From the NCBI RefSeq assembly GCF_020857975.1, contig NZ_JACWUO010000002.1:310001-374000 (forward strand): DNA of 64,000 nt. The letters run 5' to 3'. Source of the stretch: Stenotrophomonas rhizophila (GTDB taxonomy: Bacteria > Pseudomonadota > Gammaproteobacteria > Xanthomonadales > Xanthomonadaceae). Numbering within the stretch: position 1 is the stretch's first letter; every line of letters starts with the position of its first letter. This document shows positions 26,856-36,394 of this stretch, piece by piece. The position numbers and the translations under genes were made by a program. Below the pieces are notes generated by a model. The model ran no database searches, was not told the DNA's origin, and saw nothing but the letters and a program-made list of their open reading frames with translations.

Positions 26856-27803
26856 ATGCCGATCTCCGATACCCGCAAGGCCCTGCTGCAGATCCATTTC
26901 TGCGTCCTGCTGTGGGGCGTCACCGCCATCCTCGGCAAGCTGATCACCCTGCCCGCGCTGCCGCTGGTGTGGTGGCGCATGCTGCTGGTGGTGGCGATGC
27001 TGGCGCTGCTGCCACGGGTCTGGCGCGGGCTGCGCCAGTTGTCGCCGGCGCTGTTCGCCGGTTACTGCGGGGTCGGTGCGCTGGTGGCGCTGCACTGGCT
27101 GACCTTCTACGGCGCGGTCAAGCTGGCCAATGCCTCGGTGGCGGCCACCTGCATCGCGCTGGCGCCGGTGTTCACCGCGGTGATCGAACCGTGGGTGGCC
27201 AAGCGCCCGTTCCAGCTGCGCGAGCTGGCCTTCGGCATCGCGGTGCTGCCCGGGGTGGCGCTGGTGGTGGGCGGGGTGCCGCACGGCATGCGCCTGGGGG
27301 TGTTGATCGGGGCGCTGTCGGCGCTGCTGGTGGCGGTGTTCGGTTCGCTCAACAAACGCCTGGTCAGCCATGCCGACCCGCTGACGGTGACCGCACTGGA
27401 ACTGGGCGCCGGCACCGTCACCCTGACCCTGCTGGCGCCGGCCCTGCCGTTCCTGCTGCCGGCCCTGGCCAGCCCGCTGTGGGTGGTGCCCAGCCTGCAT
27501 GACGGCCTGTTGCTGCTGGGCCTGGCCGGGGTCTGCACGCTGCTGCCGTTCGCCCTGGCGCTGGTGGCACTGCGCCACCTCAGCGCCTATACGGTGCAGC
27601 TGGTGACCAACCTGGAGCCGGTCTACGCGATCGTGCTGGCGATGATCCTGCTCAGCGAGCAGCGCGAACTGACGCCGCTGTTCTACGCCGGCGTGGCCAT
27701 CATCATCGGCGCGGTGTTCCTGCATCCGCTGATGAACCGCCGCACGCCGGTCGAGCATGCCGAAATCCTGGCCACCGCCGAGGCGCGCAACATCGTCGAT
27801 TGA
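26856..27803 (+). CDS. EamA/DMT family transporter (second)
   Basis: 315 residues, ten predicted helices. N-terminal repeat QIHFCVLLWGVTAILGKLITLPALPLVWWRML, and second repeat starting GVLIGALSALLVAVFGSLNKRLV with the closing segment VTNLEPVYAIVLAMILLSEQ, typical of EamA carriers. Not closely similar to the EamA protein at 15624. Substrate unknown. Divergent from the Pr6Pr protein and convergent with the AAA ATPase, with two SMAG units between. Confidence 0.88.
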   Translation: MPISDTRKALLQIHFCVLLWGVTAILGKLITLPALPLVWWRMLLVVAMLALLPRVWRGLRQLSPALFAGYCGVGALVALHWLTFYGAVKLANASVAATCIALAPVFTAVIEPWVAKRPFQLRELAFGIAVLPGVALVVGGVPHGMRLGVLIGALSALLVAVFGSLNKRLVSHADPLTVTALELGAGTVTLTLLAPALPFLLPALASPLWVVPSLHDGLLLLGLAGVCTLLPFALALVALRHLSAYTVQLVTNLEPVYAIVLAMILLSEQRELTPLFYAGVAIIIGAVFLHPLMNRRTPVEHAEILATAEARNIVD

Positions 27804-27812
27804 GCGCTGCGC

Positions 27813-27895
27813 ATATACCGACCAACGGTCGGTAGCTACCGGGGGCGTACGCGCGGTGCATCGACCTGGTACCGGCCAACGGTCGGCACCTACCG
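27813..27895 (-). repeat. Two tandem SMAG hairpins, minus orientation
   Basis: Stems at 27818-27832 (CCGACC-AAC-GGTCGG) and 27872-27886 (CCGGCC-AAC-GGTCGG). Both have the GTAG head on the minus strand; the second head (CGGTAG, 27895-27890) holds the stop codon of the AAA ATPase gene. Confidence 0.75.
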
Positions 27896-29050
27896 GGTCG
27901 GCCAGTGCCAGGCCGGCGCGTCCAGCAGGCCCTGGCCGCGCACGCCGGTGCGGCCGAACGCCTTGTGCAGACAGATCGTATGGCAGGCCGGCGCCTCCTG
28001 CAGGGCGGCGATCAGGCGGCTGGCATGGGACACCACCCACAGCTGGCTGCGTGCGCTGGCGGCGATGATCAGCCGCGCCAGGGCCGGCAGCAGGTCCGGG
28101 TGCAGGCTGGTTTCCGGTTCGTTGAGCACCAGCAGCGGCGGTGGGCGCGGGGTATGCAGGGCGGTCGCCAGCAGCAGGTAACGCAGGGTGCCGTCGGACA
28201 GTTCGGAGGCCGCCAGCGGGCGCAGCAGGCCCGGTTGCCGGAAACTCAGCGACAACCGCCCCTCGTGGGCATCGATGCCCACCTGGGCGCCGGGAAAGGC
28301 ATCGTCCACCGAGCGGGCCAGCGCCGGCGCATCGCCGATTTCCAGGATGGTCTGCCAGGCCGCAGCCAGGTCGTGGCCGTCATGGCCGAGCACCGGGGTG
28401 CGGATCGCCAGCGTCGGCCGCCGCGCCGGGGCCGCGCTGTCGGTGCGGAAATGGTCATGGAAGCGCCAGCGCCGGATGTACTCGCGCAGCTGCATCACCT
28501 CGGGCATGCGCTGGGGGTCGGCCAGTTGCGAGAACAGGCTGTCGAACCCGGACAGCGGTTCGTCCAGGGCTTCCCAGCTGCGCCCGGCGCGCCGGCGCAC
28601 GCGCGCGCCACGGCGTTCGACCAGCAGGTTGGCATTGCGCAGGAACGGGCCGGCCCAGATGCATTCGGCCTTGATCTGCGGCTCCAGGTCGAACATCGAC
28701 TGGCTCGGCACCGGCAGGCCCAGGTCGATCGCATAGCCGAACGCCTCGGCGGCAAACCCCAGCCGCAGCGACACCGGCTGGGTCCGGGCGGTGCCCTGCA
28801 GCGGCATCTCGCTATCGCGCATGCGCCGGTCCAGTTGTTCCGGGCCGGCCCACAATGCCGAGGCCAGCCCGCCTTCGCGCGCCAGCGCCGCCGCCACGCC
28901 ACCCTGCGCGGTGTCGGCCAGCAGGCGCAGCGCGCGGTACAGGCTGGATTTGCCGCTGCCGTTGTCGCCGGTGACCAGGTTCAGGCGTTCCATCGGCACC
29001 ACCAGCCCCTGCAGGGATCGGTAGTTGGCCACGGCCAGAGTCTGCAACAT
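27890..29050 (-). CDS. AAA ATPase of the RecF/SMC-like 'predicted ATPase' type
   Basis: 386 residues. ABC-type ATPase head: N-terminal LQTLAVANYRSLQGLVVPM then Walker A GDNGSGKSSLYRALRLL, a signature-like LSDGTLRYLLLATAL, Walker B LLVLNEPETSLHP and the switch His in VVSHASRLIAAL. The full-length single-protein form (no long coiled coil) fits the COG4637 class found as stand-alone genes; the role is unknown and could be in DNA repair or as a defence-type ATPase without a visible nuclease partner. ATG 29050. No gene next to it suggests a system: the neighbours are an exporter and RluF. Stop codon lies in a SMAG head. Confidence 0.82.
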   Translation of the reverse strand: MLQTLAVANYRSLQGLVVPMERLNLVTGDNGSGKSSLYRALRLLADTAQGGVAAALAREGGLASALWAGPEQLDRRMRDSEMPLQGTARTQPVSLRLGFAAEAFGYAIDLGLPVPSQSMFDLEPQIKAECIWAGPFLRNANLLVERRGARVRRRAGRSWEALDEPLSGFDSLFSQLADPQRMPEVMQLREYIRRWRFHDHFRTDSAAPARRPTLAIRTPVLGHDGHDLAAAWQTILEIGDAPALARSVDDAFPGAQVGIDAHEGRLSLSFRQPGLLRPLAASELSDGTLRYLLLATALHTPRPPPLLVLNEPETSLHPDLLPALARLIIAASARSQLWVVSHASRLIAALQEAPACHTICLHKAFGRTGVRGQGLLDAPAWHWPTR

Positions 29051-29194
29051 GCGCTGGAATTCCACACCGACGGGCGCGCAGTGTGCCGGCCGCCGGTCGC
29101 ACGGCCTGCGACCGGCCCGGTCGGCGCGCATCACCCGGTTGCGGAGGTCGCTTTTCGCCTCGCCCAGCGCCGGATCAGCGCGTGATGCCGGCCA

Positions 29195-29917
29195 TCACCA
29201 TTCCTGTTGCTGGGGCAGCAGCCCCTTCAACTCGGCATCGGTGAGGTTGCGCCACTGGCCGGGCTTGAGCGCGCCGATCTTGATGTTGTCGATGCGCACC
29301 CGGCGCAGCTGGGTGACCCGGTAGCCGAACGCGGCGGCCATCAACCGGATCTGCCGGTTCAGGCCCTGCTGCAGGATCACCCGGAAGCCGAACTTGGCCA
29401 GCCGGCTGGTCCGGCACGGCAGCGTGGTTTCATCGCGGATGCGCACGCCGCGGGCCATGCCGCGCAGGAATTCGTCGGTGACCTGCTTGTTGACCGCCAC
29501 CATGTATTCCTTCTGGTGGCCGTTCTCGGCGCGCAGGATCTGGTTGACGATGTTGCCGTTGCTGGTCAGCAGGATCAGGCCTTCGGAATCCTTGTCCAGG
29601 CGGCCGATCGGGAAGATCCGCTGTTCGTGGCCGACGAACTCCACGATGTTGCCCTTGACCGAGCTTTCGGTGGTGCAGGTGATGCCCACCGGCTTGTTCA
29701 GCGCGATATAGACATGCTTGCGGCCGCCGGCCTTCTTCGCCTCGCGGGCGCGCAGCGGCTGGCCGTCGACCAGCACCACGTCGTCCGGCCCGACCACCGC
29801 GCCGGTACCGGCGGGATGGCCATTGACGGTGACGCGGCGTTCGCCGATCAGGCGGTCGGCTTCGCGGCGGGAACAGAAGCCGGTTTCGGCGATGAACTTG
29901 TTGAGTCGGGTTGTCAT
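29195..29917 (-). CDS. rluF: 23S rRNA pseudouridine synthase RluF
   Basis: Isomerises U2604 of 23S rRNA. 240 residues: an S4 domain (TTRLNKFIAETGFCSRREADRLI) followed by the RsuA/RluB/E/F catalytic domain with the catalytic Asp in PIGRLDKDSEGLILLTSNG. NKPVGITCTTE and GLNRQIRLMAAAFGYRV are typical of RluF. ATG 29917 gives MTTRLNKF. E. coli RluF is about 290 residues; this form is shorter at the C terminus. Single gene. Confidence 0.9.
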   Translation of the reverse strand: MTTRLNKFIAETGFCSRREADRLIGERRVTVNGHPAGTGAVVGPDDVVLVDGQPLRAREAKKAGGRKHVYIALNKPVGITCTTESSVKGNIVEFVGHEQRIFPIGRLDKDSEGLILLTSNGNIVNQILRAENGHQKEYMVAVNKQVTDEFLRGMARGVRIRDETTLPCRTSRLAKFGFRVILQQGLNRQIRLMAAAFGYRVTQLRRVRIDNIKIGALKPGQWRNLTDAELKGLLPQQQEW

Positions 29918-29977
29918 CGGGCCATTATCCGGCAAACACGGGCCGCGCAGGGCAACGGCGTGGCGTTGCCGGCCGGG

Positions 29978-31669
29978 TCAGACCATCAGTGGGTCGCTGG
30001 CCGCGGCCGGCTGTTCAGCATCGTAGACCTGGTTGCGGCCGGCGCGCTTGGCGCAGTACATGGCGTGGTCGGCGCGGCGCAGCAGCGCCGGCAGGTCGTC
30101 GGACGGCCCGCGCAACACCGCCAGGCCGATGCTGGCCGATACGTTCAGGCCGGGAATGGCCAACGCCTGCCGCACCGCCACCACCTGCTGGCGCACGCTT
30201 TCCAGCCGGGCCAGGGCGGTGAGGCGGTTGGTGCCGGGCAGCAGCACCAGGAATTCCTCCCCGCCCATGCGGATCACATCGTCGCGGTTGCGTACCGCCC
30301 CACGCAGGCCGCGCGCCACCGCCACCAGCACCTGGTCGCCGACGTCATGGCCGAACTGATCGTTGATGTCCTTGAACAGGTCGATGTCCAGGAAGCCGAT
30401 CGCCAGCGGCTGTTGCTCCTGCCGGGCCCGCTGCAGGTATTCGGCCAGCAGGCGCAGCCCGGCGCGGCGGTTGGGCAGGCCGGTCAGCGCGTCGGTGTCG
30501 GCCAGCTGGCGCATCTCGTCGCGCTGCTGGCGCAGCCGGCCCAGGCGCAGGTTCAGCGCATAGGCGGACATCATCAGGAACCAGGTGGCCGACAGCTGCA
30601 ACGCCTCGATCCGGTAGGCCACCACCCACTGCGCATGCAGCGCATCGGCGATGATCATCACCCACCACGGCGCCAGCGCACTCAGCCCGGCCAGCGCATA
30701 GCGGTCGCGCCGCAGCAGCGCCCACAGGCCCACGCCCAGGCATACCGCGCAGCCGGCCAGGTACAGCGTCTCCAGTGCCGCCGCCCACCAGCCCAGCGCG
30801 GCCAGGCCCATCCACGGCACGCACAGGCCGACCACGATCAGCCCCCACAGCACGCCCTGCTGGGCGCCACGCGAGCCCGGCCACAGCCGGTCGCCGCCGT
30901 TGAGCCGCCACAGGATGGGCAACAGCAGGGCTTCGGTGAACGCGGTCAGCGCCACCAGCCACCACGAGGCGCGGTCGTCCACCGGCAGCCACGGCTCGGG
31001 GTAGCCGCTCAGGCCGCCCAGCACCGCCTGCCACAACACGAACACCAGGCAGACCGCGACGAAGACCAGGAAGGAACGGTCCTTGGCGGTGACATAGCCG
31101 AACAGCGCCGACAGTGCCAGCGCGATCGCCACCGCGATGCAGGCCGCGCGCACCAGCAGCCGGGCGGTGTCGTTCTGCTGCACCGGGCTGGGCCCGCCCA
31201 GTTCCACGGTGGGAATCCAGCGTGGCTTGAGCGGGGTGGCCCAGGCCACCATGATCGGTTCGCGTCCACCGGCCGGCGGCACCACCACCATGCCGATCCC
31301 GGCGCGGAAGCGCGAATCGCGGGTGCGCGCGTCGTGCATGCTGCCGCAGATCTCGCGGTCGCCATAGCTGATGCGCACTTCCCCGGACAGCACGCCGAAC
31401 ACATCCACCGCCTGCGGCTCGCCCGACCAGCCGTCGGCGGGCGCCGGCACCGCCAGCAGCTGCTGGTGGTGCGCCAGCACCTCGGCGCTGCAGGCGCGCT
31501 GTGGCGTGCGTTCGGCGGTGGCCGCGCCCAGCAGCAGCACATCATGCCCGACCCGGGCCGGGTCCAGCGCTGCCGCCGACGCCTGCCAGACACCGGGCCA
31601 CAGCAACAGCCATGCCAGCAGCCAGCACACTGCGCCTTTCCCACCGAACCCGCCGTGCCCGTGCCTCAC
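29978..31669 (-). CDS. Membrane-bound diguanylate cyclase (GGDEF)
   Basis: Makes c-di-GMP. About 563 residues: signal peptide, a periplasmic sensor region of about 140 residues with paired cysteines, seven to eight transmembrane helices (about 175-365, the 7TMR-DISM layout), then a GGDEF domain. The active-site motif is GGEEF (MGGEEFLVLLPG) and an I-site RNRD lies exactly five residues before it, so product feedback is expected. DLFKDINDQFGHDVGDQ and YCAKRAGRNQVY are typical. Start is a GTG at 31669 with only a weak ribosome binding site, so the true start may be a few codons downstream. Confidence 0.88.
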   Translation of the reverse strand: MRHGHGGFGGKGAVCWLLAWLLLWPGVWQASAAALDPARVGHDVLLLGAATAERTPQRACSAEVLAHHQQLLAVPAPADGWSGEPQAVDVFGVLSGEVRISYGDREICGSMHDARTRDSRFRAGIGMVVVPPAGGREPIMVAWATPLKPRWIPTVELGGPSPVQQNDTARLLVRAACIAVAIALALSALFGYVTAKDRSFLVFVAVCLVFVLWQAVLGGLSGYPEPWLPVDDRASWWLVALTAFTEALLLPILWRLNGGDRLWPGSRGAQQGVLWGLIVVGLCVPWMGLAALGWWAAALETLYLAGCAVCLGVGLWALLRRDRYALAGLSALAPWWVMIIADALHAQWVVAYRIEALQLSATWFLMMSAYALNLRLGRLRQQRDEMRQLADTDALTGLPNRRAGLRLLAEYLQRARQEQQPLAIGFLDIDLFKDINDQFGHDVGDQVLVAVARGLRGAVRNRDDVIRMGGEEFLVLLPGTNRLTALARLESVRQQVVAVRQALAIPGLNVSASIGLAVLRGPSDDLPALLRRADHAMYCAKRAGRNQVYDAEQPAAASDPLMV

Positions 31670-31822
31670 GCCCTGCCCCGCCCGTTCCGTCGTGCCCCAC
31701 GCACAGCGCGTGCCGCCCCTGGCCGGGATTATCGCAAGATCCCGGCACTTTCACGCTGGACGGTACGCATCCGCATCCGCATCCGTCGGCGAGCAAACGC
31801 TACGGCGACGGCTTCGCCGCGA

Positions 31823-34252
31823 TCATGGCAGGCCGGGGCGGCCGTCGGATGACACGCCGCTGCGCAGCGGGCGCAATGCCGGCTGGGTCATCCGCTCCAG
31901 GGCCATCGGGCGCTCGATCGCATAGCCCTGCAACCCGTCCACGCCCAGCTGCTGCAGCTGGGCGGCCACCTCCAGCGATTCCACCCATTCGGCCACCACG
32001 GTCATGTGCAGTTCGCGGCCGATCTCGGTGATCGCCCGCACCGCCGCGCGGCTGACCGGGTCGATGTCCATGTCGCGCACGAACACCCCGTCGATCTTGA
32101 GCATGTCCGCCGGCAACTGGCGCAGGTAGCTGAACGAGGACAGGCCCGAACCGAAGTCGTCCAGCGCCACCCGGCAGCCGCGCGCCTTGACCCCTTCGAT
32201 GAAGTTGCGGGCCTGGGCCAGGCTGCTGATCGCGGCGGTTTCGGTGATTTCAAAGCACAGCTTGCGGGCCAGCCCGCGGTTGCGTTCGAGCAGGTCGCAG
32301 ACAAAGGCCAGGAAACTGGGCTCGGCGATCGATTGCGCCGACACGTTGACATTGCACAGGCCCAGCAGCTGCACGTGCGCCGGGCACACCTGCAGGTGCC
32401 GGAACAGCAGCGACAGCACGTGCCGGTCCAGCGCCATGCCCATGCCATAGCGCTCCACCGCCGGCATGAACGCGCCCGGCCCCTGCAACACGCCATCGAC
32501 GCCGCGCATGCGCACCAGGACTTCATAGTGCAGGAAGCCGGGGTCGCCAACCCGTTCGATGCGCTGGGCATACAGCAGCATGCGGTTGTCGGCGATCGCG
32601 CTGGTCACCTGGGCCAGGCGGTCGGCCTCCAGCCGGCGTTCGTCCAGCGCCAGGCGGCTCTCGTTGAAGCAGTGCACGCGGTTGCGCCCGGCCTCCTTGG
32701 CCGCATAGCAGGCACTGTCGGCGGCGCTCATCAACCAGTTGACGTCCACCGCCTCGTCGGTGACTTCCACCACGCCGATGCTGCAACTCACCCGCGGCCG
32801 GCCTTCGGTGTGCAGGAAACCGGTCTGATCGAGGCTGCGCACGATCCGCTGCAGCACCTGTTTGGCCTCGTCCTGGCCGATGTTGGCCAGCAACAGGGCG
32901 AACTCGTCCCCGCCCAGCCGGCCGACCCAGTCGCCCTCGCGCACCGCGCCGACCAGGTAGTCGGCCATCCTGCGCAGCAACTGGTCGCCGGCCGCGTGGC
33001 CCAGGCCGTCGTTGACCAGCTTGAAGTAATCCAGGTTGATGTAGCACAGGCTGTGCACGCCACCGTGGGCGCGCACGTCCAGCAGCGCCTGTTCGGTCAG
33101 GCGCTCGATCTCGCGCCGGTTGACCAGGCCGGTGAGCGGGTCGTGGCTGGCGTGGTGCTGCACCTCGCGGGCCAGCGCGTGGTTCTGCGAGACGTCTTCG
33201 ATGATCGCAAACACCATCGGCGCATGCCCGGGCATCGCCACCAGGGTGCCGCTCCAGCGCCCCCACAGCAGCCCGCCGTCGGCGCAGCGGAAGCGCAGTT
33301 CGGCCGGGCGCAGCTGGCGCGGCCAGTCGATCCGGCCATCCTCGTCGAACACCAGCTCGCCCTCCACCAGCAGGTCCGGCAGGGCCAGCCCGAGCAGGGC
33401 CTCGCGGCGGTAGCCGAGGATATCGGCGATGGCCTGGTTGGCTTCGACGATGCCGCCGTCGGCATCCAGTTTGAGCATGCCCACCGTGGCCAGGTAGAAC
33501 GCGGCGCGGAAGCGGCTTTCCTTCTCCAGCAGGTCGTGCCGCACCCGCCGCGCCAGCAGCACCGCCACCACGGTGATCAGCAGCACCGACAGCCCGCCCA
33601 CCACCAGCGTGGTGATCCGCACGATCCCCGCAGTGCGCCGCAACGACATCGAGAACGCCTTGGCCTGGCCCTGCAGCTCGCGGTCCAGGCCCTGCAGCCG
33701 GTCCTGCAGCATCGCCCGGGTCGCCGGATCCACCTGCGGCCGTGCGTGCAAGGCCTGCGCCGCGCCGGCCAGGCCGGCCAGCTGCAGCAGCGGCGCATCG
33801 GTCTGCCGCCACAGGCGAACCGCATCCTTGAAATAGGCCAGGTGCCCCAGATAGCGGAACGAGAAGATCAAGCGGTTGACGTCGCCCGGCGCATTGTCGC
33901 CGGCCAGGAAACCGCGCCGTGCACGCGCCAGGTCGGTGTCGGGCTGTTCCAGCGCGCGCCGCGCGTCCAGGTCGCCCAACGGCACCGCCAGCGCCTGGCG
34001 CGCTTCGGCCAGATCGCGCGGGTGGCCGTGGCTGAGGTAGCGGCTGAGCGCGAAGCTGGCCTGCTGCTGGCTGCGCGACCAATGGCTCTGGCCGACGATC
34101 CAGGCCGTCGAGGCGGCCTGCAATTCCTGTATCAGCGCGGAAATGCCGACCAGCCCGATCGCCATGCCGGTCAGCAGCGCAACGCGCAGGGTCAACCCCC
34201 GCATCGGATGCGGCACCACCCTTGCACCAACGTCCCTGCCAGTTGCCAGCAT
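31823..34252 (-). CDS. GGDEF-EAL protein with membrane sensor and PAS domain
   Basis: 809 residues. One N-terminal helix (LTLRVALLTGMAIGLVGISAL), a periplasmic helical sensor, a second helix (ITTLVVGGLSVLLITVVAVLLA), a PAS domain (ESRFRAAFYLATVGMLKLDA), then GGDEF with GGDEFALLL and an I-site REGD five residues before it, then EAL. The EAL motif reads YEVLVRM, a tolerated change that keeps the metal Glu; the NVNVSAQS, FEITETA, LDDFGSG, LKIDG and AEWVE motifs are all intact, so phosphodiesterase activity is likely. ATG 34252 after GGGGGA is preferred over ATG 34327, which has no ribosome binding site. Lies upstream of the GGDEF gene on the same strand, 153 bp apart. Confidence 0.9.
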   Translation of the reverse strand: MLATGRDVGARVVPHPMRGLTLRVALLTGMAIGLVGISALIQELQAASTAWIVGQSHWSRSQQQASFALSRYLSHGHPRDLAEARQALAVPLGDLDARRALEQPDTDLARARRGFLAGDNAPGDVNRLIFSFRYLGHLAYFKDAVRLWRQTDAPLLQLAGLAGAAQALHARPQVDPATRAMLQDRLQGLDRELQGQAKAFSMSLRRTAGIVRITTLVVGGLSVLLITVVAVLLARRVRHDLLEKESRFRAAFYLATVGMLKLDADGGIVEANQAIADILGYRREALLGLALPDLLVEGELVFDEDGRIDWPRQLRPAELRFRCADGGLLWGRWSGTLVAMPGHAPMVFAIIEDVSQNHALAREVQHHASHDPLTGLVNRREIERLTEQALLDVRAHGGVHSLCYINLDYFKLVNDGLGHAAGDQLLRRMADYLVGAVREGDWVGRLGGDEFALLLANIGQDEAKQVLQRIVRSLDQTGFLHTEGRPRVSCSIGVVEVTDEAVDVNWLMSAADSACYAAKEAGRNRVHCFNESRLALDERRLEADRLAQVTSAIADNRMLLYAQRIERVGDPGFLHYEVLVRMRGVDGVLQGPGAFMPAVERYGMGMALDRHVLSLLFRHLQVCPAHVQLLGLCNVNVSAQSIAEPSFLAFVCDLLERNRGLARKLCFEITETAAISSLAQARNFIEGVKARGCRVALDDFGSGLSSFSYLRQLPADMLKIDGVFVRDMDIDPVSRAAVRAITEIGRELHMTVVAEWVESLEVAAQLQQLGVDGLQGYAIERPMALERMTQPALRPLRSGVSSDGRPGLP

Positions 34253-34376
34253 CGCCGATCCCCCCCGGTGGCCTGTTGTACCAGTTCCATTGCCGCGTGG
34301 TCCAACCGGCAGGCTAGGGGCAGCCATGTTGAGATGGCGCGAAACCGCCCCGGCATTGGCCCCGGCCCCTGAAACG

Positions 34377-34404
34377 ACAACGCCAGCCCGAAGGCTGGCG
34401 TTGT
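34377..34404 (-). terminator. Terminator of deaD
   Basis: Stem of 12 bp (34377-34388 / 34393-34404) with a four-base loop (TTCG on the minus strand), 20 bases after the stop of deaD; GTTTC follows on the minus strand. Confidence 0.75.
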
Positions 34405-34423
34405 GCCGATCACCGTGGGGCGA

Positions 34424-36358
34424 TCAGAAGTTGCGCGGGCCACGCGGCTTGAAGCCATCGCGGCGCGGCGGGCGGTCGTTGCCGCCGGGGCCGCCCGGGC
34501 CACGCGGCTTGCCGCCCTGGCCGAACTTCGGCTTGAATGGCGGGCGCGCCGACGGGGTCAGGTCTTCGCCCGGCTCGACCTTGCGCATCTGGAGCTGCTG
34601 GCCCGAGACCCACACCTTCTTCAGGTGGGTCAGCAGGTCCTGCGGCATCTCCGCCGGCAGGTCCAGCACCGAGAAGTCGTCGTGGATGTCGATGCGGCCG
34701 ATGAAGCGGCTTTCCAGCCCGGCTTCGTTGGCGATCGCGCCGACGATGTTGCCCGGCTTGACGCCGTGCACATGGCCCACTTCGATGCGGAAGGTTTCCA
34801 TGCCCGGCTCGGCGGCACCGCGCGGGGCGATGTCACGGCGCGGGGCGCGTTCGAAACCGGCGTCGCTGCCGCCGAAATCGCCTTCTGGACGCGGCGGACG
34901 CGGACCACGCTCGTCCTCGCGGCGCGGGCCACGCTCGAAGCGCGGCTCGAACCGGGCCGGACGCTCGCCGCGGTCGTTGCTGCGCTCGTTGCGCTGCTGC
35001 GGGGCACGCTCTTCGCGCGCACCACGCACCGGCGGGGTCAGCAGGAACGGCGAATCGCCCTGCAGCAGCTTGGCCAGCGCGGCGGCGATGTCGATCGCCG
35101 GCACGTTCTTCTCGCCTTCCAGGCGCTGCAGCAGGTCGCGGTAGAACTCGGTGCCACCGGCATCGAGCGCCTCGCTGATGCGGCTCATGAACTTGGTGAT
35201 GCGGGTGTCGTTGACCGCGTCCACGCTCGGCAGCTGCATTTCTTCGATCGGCTGGCGGGTGGCGCGCTCGATCGCACGCAGCATGCCCTTCTCGCGCGGG
35301 GTGGCGAACAGGATCGCATCGCCGGTGCGACCGGCACGGCCGGTACGGCCGATGCGGTGCACGTAGCTTTCGGTGTCGTAGGGAATGTCGTAGTTCAGCA
35401 CGTGGCTGATCCGCTCCACGTCCAGGCCGCGCGCGGCCACGTCGGTGGCCACCAGGATGTCCAGCTTGCCTTCCTTGAGCATGCCGATGGTGCGCTCGCG
35501 CTGGGCCTGCTGCATGTCGCCGTTGATCGCCGCAGCGGCCAGGCCACGGGCCTGCAGCTTCTCGGCCAGTTCTTCGGTAGCGGCCTTGGTGCGCGAGAAG
35601 ATGATCATCGCGTCGAACGGTTCCACTTCCAGGATGCGGGTAAGCGCATCGAGCTTGTGCATGCCGCTCACCCACCAGTAGCGCTGGCGGATGTTGGCCG
35701 AGGTGGTGGTCTTGGTCACGATGGTGACTTCGGCCGGGTTCTTCAGGTAAGTCTGGGCGATGCGGCGGATCTGCGAGGGCATGGTGGCCGAGAACAGGGC
35801 GACCTGACGGGTTTCCGGCAGCTTCTTGAGCACCGCTTCGACATCGTCGATGAAGCCCATGCGCAGCATTTCATCGGCTTCGTCGAGCACCAGGGTCTTC
35901 AGCTCGGACAGGTCCAGGGTGCCGCGGTTGAGGTGATCGATCACCCGGCCCGGGGTACCCACCACCACGTGCACGCCGCGGCGCAGTGCCGACAGCTGCT
36001 GGCCGTAGGGCTGGCCGCCGTAGACCGGCAGCACGCGGAAACCGGGGATGCCCGAGGAATAGGTCTGGAACGCCTCGGCGACCTGGATGGCCAGTTCGCG
36101 GGTCGGCGCCAGCACCAGTACCTGCGGCTTGGCCTGGTTGAAATCGAGGTTGGACAGTACCGGCAGCGCAAAGGCGGCGGTCTTGCCGGTGCCGGTCTGC
36201 GCCTGGCCGAGTACGTCGCGGCCTTCCAGCATCGCCGGAATGGTGGCGGCCTGGATCGGCGACGGGGTTTCATAGCCGACGGTGGCGACCGCCTGCATCA
36301 CAGCGTCGGACAGGCCGAGATCTGCAAACAGCAGCGGCGCGGGGGATTCTTGGGACAT
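34424..36358 (-). CDS. deaD: DEAD-box RNA helicase DeaD/CsdA
   Basis: Cold-shock and ribosome-assembly RNA helicase, 644 residues. RecA-like core has Q motif near GYETPSPIQAA, Walker A AQTGTGKTAAF, PTRELA, DEAD (LDEADEML), SAT (LFSATMP), and HRIGRTGRAG. The C-terminal part has the DbpA-type RNA-binding fold (RIEVGHVHGVKPGNIVGAI) flanked by two arginine/glycine-rich tails, as in CsdA. Start MSQESPAPLLFADLGL has GGAG six bases upstream. The 265-bp leader has a hairpin just before the ribosome binding site. Single gene with its own terminator. Confidence 0.95.
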   Translation of the reverse strand: MSQESPAPLLFADLGLSDAVMQAVATVGYETPSPIQAATIPAMLEGRDVLGQAQTGTGKTAAFALPVLSNLDFNQAKPQVLVLAPTRELAIQVAEAFQTYSSGIPGFRVLPVYGGQPYGQQLSALRRGVHVVVGTPGRVIDHLNRGTLDLSELKTLVLDEADEMLRMGFIDDVEAVLKKLPETRQVALFSATMPSQIRRIAQTYLKNPAEVTIVTKTTTSANIRQRYWWVSGMHKLDALTRILEVEPFDAMIIFSRTKAATEELAEKLQARGLAAAAINGDMQQAQRERTIGMLKEGKLDILVATDVAARGLDVERISHVLNYDIPYDTESYVHRIGRTGRAGRTGDAILFATPREKGMLRAIERATRQPIEEMQLPSVDAVNDTRITKFMSRISEALDAGGTEFYRDLLQRLEGEKNVPAIDIAAALAKLLQGDSPFLLTPPVRGAREERAPQQRNERSNDRGERPARFEPRFERGPRREDERGPRPPRPEGDFGGSDAGFERAPRRDIAPRGAAEPGMETFRIEVGHVHGVKPGNIVGAIANEAGLESRFIGRIDIHDDFSVLDLPAEMPQDLLTHLKKVWVSGQQLQMRKVEPGEDLTPSARPPFKPKFGQGGKPRGPGGPGGNDRPPRRDGFKPRGPRNF

Positions 36359-36372
36359 GGGAAACTCCAAAG

Positions 36373-36394
36373 CACTGCCGTTTACATGGCAGTG
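36373..36394 (-). promoter_or_regulatory. Hairpin in the deaD mRNA leader
   Basis: On the minus strand CACTGCC (36394-36388) and GGCAGTG (36379-36373) pair around an eight-base loop, ending five bases before the GGAG of deaD, with a run of six T (36401-36406 region) upstream. A structure at this place could affect translation in the cold, as leaders of cold-shock helicase mRNAs are often structured. Confidence 0.4.

Noticed and set aside
27890..29050. AAA ATPase as part of a phage-defence system
   Set aside because: No nuclease, toxin or other partner gene is adjacent; both neighbours are ordinary genes on separate units.
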